Shown here: positions 57,372 to 64,000 of the stretch, in pieces | Numbering within the stretch: the stretch's first letter is position 1 | How the letters are laid out: each line of letters begins with the position of its first letter | Origin: Pseudorhodoferax sp. Leaf274 | GTDB lineage: Bacteria; Pseudomonadota; Gammaproteobacteria; Burkholderiales; Burkholderiaceae_C | Direction of reading: 5' to 3' | NCBI RefSeq assembly: GCF_001422445.1 | Contig: NZ_LMNA01000030.1 | Coordinates: forward strand, 724,946-788,945 | Length of the DNA stretch: 64,000 nucleotides | Notes under the pieces: generated by a model | What the model saw: the letters and a program-made list of their open reading frames with translations, nothing else | The model's database searches: none | What the model was told of the DNA's origin: nothing | Made by a program: the position numbers and the translations under genes

Positions 57372-58292
57372 ATGGCCGCCCCCCCTATCCCGTCGGACCG
57401 CACTGTGCTGGTAACCGGTAGCAGCGGCTTCATCGGTCAGCATCTGGTGCGTGCGTTGGCCCTTCGCGGCCGCAGTGTCCAGCGCGCGCAGCGACCGACA
57501 GGAGACGGCGGGATCGACCGGTTGCACGGCATCCAGAGCATCATCCATCTGGCTGCCCGCGCCCATGTCCTGGACGACACTGCCGCCGCCCCTCTGGCGG
57601 CCTACCGAGCAGCTAACACCGTCGCCACCTTGGCCCTGGCCGAGCAGGCCGCAGCAGCCGGCGTGCGCCGTTTCATCTTCATCAGCTCCGTCAAGGTGCA
57701 CGGCGAATCGACGCCCCCTGGACGCCCATTCGACGAAAACATCACCGCAACGCCGCACGACCCGTACGCCCTGAGCAAATGGGAAGCCGAACAAGGCCTG
57801 GCGGCCATCGCCGCGCGCGGCGCGATGGAGGTAGTCGTCGTGCGGCCGCCCCTGGTCTATGGGCCCGGCGTCAAAGCCAACTTCGCCGCCCTGCTGCGCG
57901 CCGTCGCACGCGGATGGCCGCTGCCGCTGGCCGCCATCGACAACCGGCGCAGCCTGGTCGGCATCGACAACCTCGTGGACTTCCTGCTGCTGTGCCTGGA
58001 CCATCCCGCGGCCGCCAACGAGACCTTCCTCGTCAGCGACGGCGAGGACTTGTCCACACCCGAGCTGCTGCGCCGCCTGGGCAATGCCATGAGCCGGCCC
58101 GCCCGGCTCTGGCCCATTCCCCCCGAGCTGCTGACAGCCGGTGCTGCATTGCTAGGCCGCCGCGCGGCGGCAGAGCGCCTGTGCGGCAACCTGCAGGTCG
58201 ACATCACCAAAGCCCGCACGCTGCTGAACTGGTCGCCACCGGTCAGCGTCGACGAAGGCCTGCGCCGCGCGGCTGCAGGGCGTGCACCATGA
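57372..58292 (+). CDS. NAD-dependent sugar epimerase/reductase (WbpV/WbpK-like SDR)
   Basis: A 306-residue extended SDR with VLVTGSSGFIGQHL, HLAARAHV, FISSVKVHGE and the YALSKWEAE catalytic Tyr-Lys. In O-antigen clusters this class reduces UDP-4-keto-6-deoxy-GlcNAc to UDP-QuiNAc or UDP-FucNAc, which fits the WbpM-type dehydratase at 49.9 kb and the adjacent sugar transferase. It overlaps the latter by ATGA. The ATG at 57372 is preferred over 57276, which would overlap the GT4 start. Confidence 0.85.
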   Translation: MAAPPIPSDRTVLVTGSSGFIGQHLVRALALRGRSVQRAQRPTGDGGIDRLHGIQSIIHLAARAHVLDDTAAAPLAAYRAANTVATLALAEQAAAAGVRRFIFISSVKVHGESTPPGRPFDENITATPHDPYALSKWEAEQGLAAIAARGAMEVVVVRPPLVYGPGVKANFAALLRAVARGWPLPLAAIDNRRSLVGIDNLVDFLLLCLDHPAAANETFLVSDGEDLSTPELLRRLGNAMSRPARLWPIPPELLTAGAALLGRRAAAERLCGNLQVDITKARTLLNWSPPVSVDEGLRRAAAGRAP

Positions 58293-58849
58293 AACGCCTG
58301 CTCGACTTCCTGCTGGCCCTGGCCCTGCTGCCCCTGCTCGCGCTCCCCCTGCTCTCCGTCGCCCTGGCCGTCCGCCTCACCTCCCCCGGCCCCGCCCTCT
58401 ACTGGTCCGACCGCGTCGGCCGCCACAACCGCCTCTTCCGCATGCCCAAGTTCCGCAGCATGCGCACCGACACGCCGGCCGTGGCCACGCACCTGCTCGA
58501 ACGTCCCGAGCAGTACCTGACCCCCATCGGCAGCTTCCTGCGCCAAAGCAGCCTGGACGAGCTGCCGCAACTCTGGAGCATCCTCCGTGGCGACATGAGC
58601 TTCGTCGGCCCACGCCCGGCCCTGTTCAACCAGCACGACCTCATCGCCCTGCGCACCGAGCGTGGCGTCGACGCGCTGGCCCCGGGCCTCACGGGCTGGG
58701 CCCAGATCAACGGGCGCGACGAGCTGCCGATCCCGGTCAAGGTCGACTTCGACCACTGGTACCTGGAGCACCGCAGTCTGCGCCTGGACCTCCAGATCCT
58801 GTGGCGCACGGCACGCAAGGTGCTGGCCCGCGACGGTGTGTCGCACTGA
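58289..58849 (+). CDS. initiating sugar-phosphate transferase (PglC/WcaJ C-domain type)
   Basis: A 186-residue monotopic phosphoglycosyl transferase. An N-terminal hydrophobic re-entrant helix ([20 protein letters not shown]) precedes the catalytic [34 protein letters not shown] and [12 protein letters not shown] motifs. It loads the first sugar phosphate, plausibly QuiNAc or FucNAc made by the neighbouring SDRs, onto undecaprenyl phosphate. It is the last gene of the polysaccharide cluster. Confidence 0.92.
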   Translation: MKRLLDFLLALALLPLLALPLLSVALAVRLTSPGPALYWSDRVGRHNRLFRMPKFRSMRTDTPAVATHLLERPEQYLTPIGSFLRQSSLDELPQLWSILRGDMSFVGPRPALFNQHDLIALRTERGVDALAPGLTGWAQINGRDELPIPVKVDFDHWYLEHRSLRLDLQILWRTARKVLARDGVSH

Positions 58850-58913
58850 CCCTTCTAAAATGGCGGGTTCGCCGCAGGCAGCCCGCCCGCGCGCCACCCG
58901 TTCTTTTCCAGCC

Positions 58914-60443
58914 ATGTCCGAACCCACCAGCACGCCCACCGCCACCGACGACAACCAGCTCATCGCCGAGCGGCGCGAGAAACTCAAGGCCTTGCGCACG
59001 CTGCAGGCCCAGGGCGGCGGCGTGGCGTTCCCGAACGACTTCAAGCCGCAGGACAAGGCTGCCGCACTGCAGGCCGCGCACGACGGCGTGGCCAACGATG
59101 CGCTCGAGCCCCAGGCCGTGCGCGCCGTGGTGGCCGGCCGCATGATGCTCAAGCGCGTGATGGGCAAGGCCTGCTTCGCCACGTTGCAGGACGCCACCGG
59201 CCGCATCCAGCTCTACATCACGCAGGACCTGGTGGGCCCCGAGACGCTGGCCGCCTTCAAGCACTGGGACCTGGGCGACATCGTCGGCTGCGAGGGCACG
59301 CTGTTCCGCACCAAGACCGGTGAACTCTCGGTCAAGGCCACCAGCGTGCGCCTGCTCACCAAGTCGCTGCGGCCGCTGCCCGACAAGTTCCACGGCATGC
59401 AGGACCAGGAGCAGAAGTACCGCCAGCGCTATGTGGACCTGATCACCGACGCCGACGCACGCGCGCGCTTCACGGCGCGCAGCCAGGCCGTCTCGGCGAT
59501 CCGCGGCTTCATGGTCGACAACGGCTTCTTGGAGGTGGAGACCCCCATGCTCCACCCGATCCCGGGCGGCGCCAACGCCAAGCCCTTCGCCACGCACCAC
59601 AACGCGCTCGACCAGGAGATGTTCCTGCGCATCGCGCCCGAGCTGTACCTGAAGCGCCTGATCGTCGGCGGCTTCGAGCGCGTGTTCGAGATCAACCGCA
59701 ACTTCCGCAACGAAGGCATCTCGGTCCGGCACAACCCCGAGTTCACGATGATGGAGTTCTACGCGGCCTACTGGAACTACCGCGACCTCATGGACTTCAC
59801 CGAGGCGCTGATCCGCCACGCGGCCGAGTCGGCCTGCGGCACGCTGCAGTTGGCCTATGGCGGCAAGCCGGTCGACCTGTCGCAACCGTTCGCGCGGCTG
59901 ACGATCCGCGAGGCCATCGTGGCCCACACCGAGGCCGGCGACAACGTCGACAGCGCCGAATGGCTCATCGCCGCCTTGCGCAAGCTCGGCATGACGGAGG
60001 AGAAGGACCGCCTGTCCAAGCGCAGCCTGGCCAGCCTGCAGGTGCTCTATTTCGAGGAGACGGTGGAAGAAAAGCTCTGGCAGCCCACCTTCATCATGGA
60101 GCACCCCACCGAGATCTCGCCGCTGGCCCGCGCCAACGACGACCGGCCCGAGGTGACGGAGCGCTTCGAGCTCTACATCACGGGCCGCGAGTTCGGCAAC
60201 GGCTTCTCCGAGCTCAACGATGCCGAGGACCAGGCAGCCCGTTTCCAGGCCCAGGTGGCCGCCAAGGACAGCGGCGACGACGAGGCCATGTACTTCGACC
60301 ACGACTTCGTGCGCGCGCTGGAATACGGCATGCCGCCCACGGGGGGCTGCGGCATCGGCATCGACCGCCTCATGATGCTGCTGACGGACTCTCCCAGCAT
60401 CCGCGACGTGATCCTGTTCCCGGCGCTGCGCCGCGAATCCTGA
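58914..60443 (+). CDS. lysS: lysyl-tRNA synthetase, class II
   Basis: A 509-residue LysRS: N-terminal OB fold ([19 protein letters not shown]), motif 1 [16 protein letters not shown], motif 2 [20 protein letters not shown] and motif 3 [20 protein letters not shown] at 58856-58861 could be a -10 element, but no good -35 is seen. It starts 64 bp after the polysaccharide cluster. Confidence 0.97.
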   Translation: MSEPTSTPTATDDNQLIAERREKLKALRTLQAQGGGVAFPNDFKPQDKAAALQAAHDGVANDALEPQAVRAVVAGRMMLKRVMGKACFATLQDATGRIQLYITQDLVGPETLAAFKHWDLGDIVGCEGTLFRTKTGELSVKATSVRLLTKSLRPLPDKFHGMQDQEQKYRQRYVDLITDADARARFTARSQAVSAIRGFMVDNGFLEVETPMLHPIPGGANAKPFATHHNALDQEMFLRIAPELYLKRLIVGGFERVFEINRNFRNEGISVRHNPEFTMMEFYAAYWNYRDLMDFTEALIRHAAESACGTLQLAYGGKPVDLSQPFARLTIREAIVAHTEAGDNVDSAEWLIAALRKLGMTEEKDRLSKRSLASLQVLYFEETVEEKLWQPTFIMEHPTEISPLARANDDRPEVTERFELYITGREFGNGFSELNDAEDQAARFQAQVAAKDSGDDEAMYFDHDFVRALEYGMPPTGGCGIGIDRLMMLLTDSPSIRDVILFPALRRES

Positions 60444-60455
60444 TCTGCGGAGCGC

Positions 60456-61028
60456 ATGCAACTCAGGACCTACCTGCCCGCCTGGGCGCACGAATGGATC
60501 GAGCTGATCGTGCCCGGCCTGCAGATCATCGGCATCCTGCTGGTGGCCTGGCTGCTGCAGTACCTGCTGCGCCGGCTCATCAACCGCGTGGGCCAGCGCT
60601 ACCAGCTGCCCAGCGACCTGGTATCGCCAGCGCGCAACGTGCTGCGCTACCTGATCTACGCGGCGGCGTTCCTGCTCGTGATGGAGCGGCTCGGCGTGTC
60701 GGCCACCGTGCTGTGGACCGGGTTCACCGGCTTCGTGACGGTTGCGGCCGTCGCTTTCTTCGCGGCCTGGAGCGTGCTGTCCAACCTGTTCTGCGCGGTG
60801 CTGATCTTCAGCACGCGGCCGTTCCGGCTGGGCGATGTGGTGGAGCTGATCGACGCGGGTGACAAGCCCGGCATCAAGGGACGCGTGGTCGACATCCAGC
60901 TGGTCTACACCACGCTGGAAGACGTGACACCCGAGCATGCCGGCGCGCTGCTGCAGGTGCCCAACGCGCTGTTCTTCCAGAAGTCGTTGCGGCGCTGGCG
61001 CAGCGATCCGGGCACGCTGTCGCTGTGA
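60456..61028 (+). CDS. small mechanosensitive channel (MscS family)
   Basis: A 190-residue MscS-type protein with two to three helices. The pore-lining region is VAAVAFFAAWSVLSNLFCAVLIFSTRPFRLGD, followed by a beta domain GIKGRVVDIQLVYTTLED and VPNALFF. It is shorter than MscS (286) because the C-terminal vestibule is truncated. The stop overlaps the next GTG start, so it is coupled to the Hsp70-like gene. Confidence 0.87.
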   Translation: MQLRTYLPAWAHEWIELIVPGLQIIGILLVAWLLQYLLRRLINRVGQRYQLPSDLVSPARNVLRYLIYAAAFLLVMERLGVSATVLWTGFTGFVTVAAVAFFAAWSVLSNLFCAVLIFSTRPFRLGDVVELIDAGDKPGIKGRVVDIQLVYTTLEDVTPEHAGALLQVPNALFFQKSLRRWRSDPGTLSL

Positions 61029-62293
61029 GCAGTCCGGCGCCAGCACTCGGCATCGACTTCGGCACCTCGAATTCGGCCGTGGCCTGGGTCGGCACCGATG
61101 GGCTGGCCCGGGCCCTCGCGGTGGAAGGCCCCGCCACCACGCTGCCCACGGCCGTCTTCTACAACACCGAGGAAGGGCTGCGCCACTTCGGCCGCGACGC
61201 CATGGAGCAGTACCTGGCCGGCCTGGAAGGCCGGCTCATGCGCTCGCTCAAGAGCGTGCTGGGCAGCGCACTGATGCAGGAGACCACGGCCATCGGCGAC
61301 CAGCTCGTGCGCTTTTCGGATGTGGTGGCGCTGTTCCTGTCCGAGCTGGCCACGCGCGCCGAGCGGCAACTGGGCTCCAGGCCGCGCCGCGTGGTGCTGG
61401 GCCGGCCCGTGCACTTCGTCGACGACGACGCCGCGCGCGATCGCCAGGCCGAAGACAGCCTGCGCGCCGCGGCGGCCAGCGCCGGCTTCGAGGAGATCGC
61501 GTTCCAGTTCGAACCGATCGCAGCGGCCCTGGACTACGAGCGCCGCATCACCGGCGAGTCGCTGGTGCTGGTGGCCGACATCGGCGGCGGCACCTCTGAC
61601 TTCACCGTCGTACGGCTGGCCCCCGGCCGCGCCCAGACGACGGACCGGGCAGGCGATGTGCTGGCCACGCGCGGCGTGCACATCGGCGGCACCGACTTCG
61701 ACCAGCGCCTCAACCTCGCGCGCGTGATGCCCGCGCTGGGCTTCGGCCACCAAGGGCCGGGCGGGCGCGAGGTGCCCAGCGCGATGTTCTTCGAGCTGTC
61801 GTCCTGGCACCTGATCCACTGGGTGTCGGGCCCGCGCGCGTTGCGCGAGGCGCGCGCGCTGCGCGTGAACTACAGCGACCTGCGCCTGCACGACCGGCTG
61901 CTGCACGTGGTCGGCGACGGCCAGGGCCACCGCATCGCGGAGACCGTGGAGCGGGCCAAGATCGCGGCCTCGCAGCGCAACGCCGAAGCCGGCATGGCGC
62001 TGGACTGCATCGAGCCCGGCCTGGCCATCGCACTGACGCCTGCCCAACTGGCCGAAGAGCTGCAGGCACAGCTCGCGCGCGTGGTCGCTTGCGCGCAGGA
62101 CTGCGTGCGTGCCGCCGGCATCGCGCCAGGCGACCTGCAGGCCGTGTACCTCACCGGTGGCTCGTCGGCGCTGCGGCCGTTCCAGGCAGCGCTGCAGGCC
62201 GGCTTCGCGGGGGTGCCGCTGGTCGAGGGCGATCTGTTCGGCGGCGTCGCGGCTGGCCTGGCCTACCAGGCCCGCACGCTGTACGGCGCATAA
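61025..62293 (+). CDS. Hsp70-family ATPase (YegD-like)
   Basis: A 422-residue actin/Hsp70-fold protein with only the nucleotide-binding domain: GIDFGTSNSAVAW (phosphate 1), VLVADIGGGTSDFTVV (phosphate 2) and AVYLTGGSSALRPFQ (adenosine). There is no substrate-binding lid, as in YegD-type chaperone paralogues. The start is GTG, overlapping the channel gene. It is convergent with nagZ, four bases between stops. Confidence 0.88.
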   Translation: MSSPAPALGIDFGTSNSAVAWVGTDGLARALAVEGPATTLPTAVFYNTEEGLRHFGRDAMEQYLAGLEGRLMRSLKSVLGSALMQETTAIGDQLVRFSDVVALFLSELATRAERQLGSRPRRVVLGRPVHFVDDDAARDRQAEDSLRAAAASAGFEEIAFQFEPIAAALDYERRITGESLVLVADIGGGTSDFTVVRLAPGRAQTTDRAGDVLATRGVHIGGTDFDQRLNLARVMPALGFGHQGPGGREVPSAMFFELSSWHLIHWVSGPRALREARALRVNYSDLRLHDRLLHVVGDGQGHRIAETVERAKIAASQRNAEAGMALDCIEPGLAIALTPAQLAEELQAQLARVVACAQDCVRAAGIAPGDLQAVYLTGGSSALRPFQAALQAGFAGVPLVEGDLFGGVAAGLAYQARTLYGA

Positions 62294-62297
62294 AGCC

Positions 62298-63377
62298 TCA
62301 GGGCAGCTTCCAGAGCGCCTGCATGTAGGTCGGCTGCGTCATGAGCACATCCCAGTCCGTGGCGGGCGTGCGCGGCAGCAGGGCCAGGCGGCGCTGTTCC
62401 GACGCTTCGGACGGCTGCCAGTGGCCCTCGACCTGCGCGCGGGCCAGCCCGTCGATGAGTTCGTCCAGCGCAGCGCCCTCGCCCAGCGACTGGTTGCACA
62501 GCAGCGCCAGGTCGCAGCCTGCCTGCAACGCAGCCAGCGCCGCCTCGGTGTAGGAGAGCGTGCGGCCCTCCAGCTGCCGCGCGCCGGCCATGCTGAGGTC
62601 GTCGCTGAACACCGCGCCGTCGAAGCCCAGCCGGCCGCGCAGGATGTCCTCCAGCCAGCGCGGCGAGAAGCCCGCCGGCCGCGCATCGACCTTCGGGTAG
62701 ACCACATGCGCAGGCATGACCGCGGTGAGCACGCCGTCCAGCCAGCGGTACGGTTGGGCATCGTCGGCCAGGATGGCCTTGAGGCTGCGACGGTCGACCG
62801 GTGTGTCGGTGTGCGAATCGGCGCGCACGAAACCGTGGCCGGGGAAGTGCTTGCCGCAGTTGGCCATGCCCGCCTGCAACAGGCCCTGGGCAACGGCACG
62901 CGCCAGCATCGCGACCACACGTGGGTCGCGCGCGAAGGCCCGGTCGCCGATCACGCCGCTGCCGCCATGGTCCAGGTCCAGCACGGGCGTGAAGCTGAAG
63001 TCCACGCCGCAGGCCCGCAGTTCGGCACCCAGCACGTAGCCGCAGGCGGTGGCCGCGGCCATGGCGGCCATCGCGCCCTCGCCGGGCTGCTTCTCGTCGG
63101 CGCGCAGCCACAGTTCGCCCAGCGCGCGCATCGGCGGCAGGTGGGTGAAGCCGTCGCTCTTGAAGCGCTGCACGCGGCCGCCTTCGTGGTCCACGCAGAT
63201 GAGCAGGTCGGGGCGCAGCGCGTGGATCTCGGCGCACAGGGCCGTGAGCTCGGCGCGGCCCTGCCAGTTGCGCGCGAACAGGATCATGCCGCCCACCAGC
63301 GGATGGCTCAGGCGGCGGCGGTCGTCGTCGGTCAGCGCGGTGCCGGCGATGTCGAGGATCAGGGGGGCGTGTTGCAT
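62298..63377 (-). CDS. nagZ: beta-N-acetylhexosaminidase
   Basis: A 359-residue GH3 enzyme of cytoplasmic muropeptide recycling, releasing GlcNAc from GlcNAc-anhydroMurNAc peptides. It has [13 protein letters not shown], the [18 protein letters not shown] loop with the acid/base His, and the nucleophile Asp in [11 protein letters not shown]. It follows acpS by two bases in the pdxJ-acpS-nagZ operon. Confidence 0.95.
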   Translation of the reverse strand: MQHAPLILDIAGTALTDDDRRRLSHPLVGGMILFARNWQGRAELTALCAEIHALRPDLLICVDHEGGRVQRFKSDGFTHLPPMRALGELWLRADEKQPGEGAMAAMAAATACGYVLGAELRACGVDFSFTPVLDLDHGGSGVIGDRAFARDPRVVAMLARAVAQGLLQAGMANCGKHFPGHGFVRADSHTDTPVDRRSLKAILADDAQPYRWLDGVLTAVMPAHVVYPKVDARPAGFSPRWLEDILRGRLGFDGAVFSDDLSMAGARQLEGRTLSYTEAALAALQAGCDLALLCNQSLGEGAALDELIDGLARAQVEGHWQPSEASEQRRLALLPRTPATDWDVLMTQPTYMQALWKLP

Positions 63378-63379
63378 CT

Positions 63380-63772
63380 TCAGTTTTTTTCCACGACGAC
63401 GAAGCTCGCCGCGTAGTCGGTCTCGTCGGTCAGCGTGACGTGCGCGGTCAGGCCCTGCGCCTCGAACCAGGTCTTGAGCGCACCGTGCAGCACGATGACG
63501 GGCTGGCCACTGGGCAGGTTGGCGATCTCGCAGGTGCGCCAGGTCATGGGCATGCGCATGCCCAGGCCGATGGCCTTGCTGAACGCTTCCTTGGCCGAGA
63601 AGCGCGTGGCCAGGTAGCGCAGGCCGCGGTCGGGCCAGCGTTCGCTGCGGCGGCGGTAGACGGCCAGTTCGGCCTCGCTGAGCACCTTCTCGGCGAAGCG
63701 CTCGCCATGGCGCTCCACGCTCTCGCGGATGCGCCGCACATCGCAGATGTCGGTGCCCAGGCCGTGGATCAT
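63380..63772 (-). CDS. acpS: holo-[acyl-carrier-protein] synthase
   Basis: A 130-residue AcpS that transfers 4'-phosphopantetheine to ACP. It begins [15 protein letters not shown] (Mg ligand Asp) and has [16 protein letters not shown]. The start overlaps the pdxJ stop by ATGA. Confidence 0.96.
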   Translation of the reverse strand: MIHGLGTDICDVRRIRESVERHGERFAEKVLSEAELAVYRRRSERWPDRGLRYLATRFSAKEAFSKAIGLGMRMPMTWRTCEIANLPSGQPVIVLHGALKTWFEAQGLTAHVTLTDETDYAASFVVVEKN

Positions 63773-64000
63773 GCGGCTTCGATACAGGCGAGGTAGGCGC
63801 GCACGGTCTCGCTGTAGCCGAGCTCCAGCGCGTCGGCGACCAGCGCATGGCCGATCGAGACCTCCTGCACGGCCGGGCAGGCCGCCAGGAAGGGCGTGAG
63901 GTTGTCGCGGTTGAGGTCGTGGCCTGCGTTGACGCCGAGGCCGGCAGCGGCCGCCGCCTGCGCGGACTGTGCGAAGGCCTGCAGCACCTGGGCCTGGCGC
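63769..64000 (-). CDS. pdxJ: pyridoxine 5'-phosphate synthase (5' end outside window)
   Basis: The C-terminal 76 residues of PdxJ, running off the right edge. [15 protein letters not shown] and [16 protein letters not shown], the phosphate-binding end of the barrel, identify it. It is upstream of acpS and nagZ, the standard order in beta- and gammaproteobacteria. Confidence 0.93.
   Translation of the reverse strand, partial: RQAQVLQAFAQSAQAAAAAGLGVNAGHDLNRDNLTPFLAACPAVQEVSIGHALVADALELGYSETVRAYLACIEAA

Overview
The window is 64 kb of very GC-rich, densely packed DNA with short or overlapping gene junctions (many ATGA or GTGA overlaps). The gene orders mdh-gntR-sdhCDAB-sdhE-gltA, leuCDB-asd-fimV-truA-trpFBA-accD and pdxJ-acpS-nagZ, together with orphan TctC/Bug binding proteins, point to a betaproteobacterium of the order Burkholderiales, most likely Comamonadaceae (Variovorax/Acidovorax-like). 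This assignment is inferred from synteny and protein character only. I see no rRNA, tRNA, CRISPR array, insertion sequence or prophage.

Layout. (1) 1-4.9 kb: two Bug-family periplasmic binding proteins, a catabolic-looking LeuC/LeuD-type hydro-lyase pair and an isocitrate-lyase/PEP-mutase family lyase, probably a carboxylate degradation module. (2) 4.9-13.2 kb: an amidase, a five-gene Dpp/Opp-type ABC importer and an isochorismatase-fold amidohydrolase, preceded by a very good sigma-54 promoter and upstream dyad half-sites, so probably a nitrogen-scavenging operon. (3) 13.2-25.6 kb: the TCA block. mdh-tam-citE-like-exported protein-acnB runs leftward; a GntR regulator, sdhCDAB, sdhE and gltA run rightward. 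(4) 25.8-35.7 kb: a seven-gene locus with an exported ammonia-lyase homologue lacking the MIO triad, an MHS-type transporter, a divergent urocanase homologue, a DUF917 protein, a LysR regulator, a hydantoinase-like protein and an M20 N-carbamoylase. (5) 35.8-48.7 kb: a LysR regulator, leuCDB, a candidate attenuation leader, asd, fimV, truA, trpFBA and accD. (6) 48.7-58.8 kb: yggT, a LON-domain protein and a surface-polysaccharide cluster, parts of which have visibly lower GC and poly-C tracts. (7) 58.9-64 kb: lysS, a small MscS channel, an Hsp70-like ATPase, nagZ, acpS and the 3' end of pdxJ.

The most interesting part is region 4. Read as a pathway, its five enzymes match the steps of bacterial ergothioneine (2-thiohistidine betaine) or S-methyl-ergothioneine breakdown: elimination of trimethylamine, hydration of the thio-urocanate, desulfuration to a hydantoin propionate, ring opening to N-carbamoyl-glutamate, and decarbamoylation to glutamate. 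The enzyme homologues lack the residues expected for ordinary histidine utilisation: the MIO Ala-Ser-Gly is Glu-Ala-Asp, the urocanase Cys is Ala, and the first metal-ligand His of the hydantoinase is Gln. No hutI or hutG is present. All three promoter regions of the locus carry the same AT-rich TGTTATG motif in the direction of transcription, which ties the genes into one probable LysR regulon. The end product, glutamate, would feed the neighbouring TCA genes.

The second notable signal is upstream of asd. A 32-codon ORF ends in a Thr/Ile/Lys-rich stretch and is followed by two mutually exclusive RNA hairpins and a T-rich run. This is the layout of a classical translational attenuator for aspartate-family amino acid synthesis.
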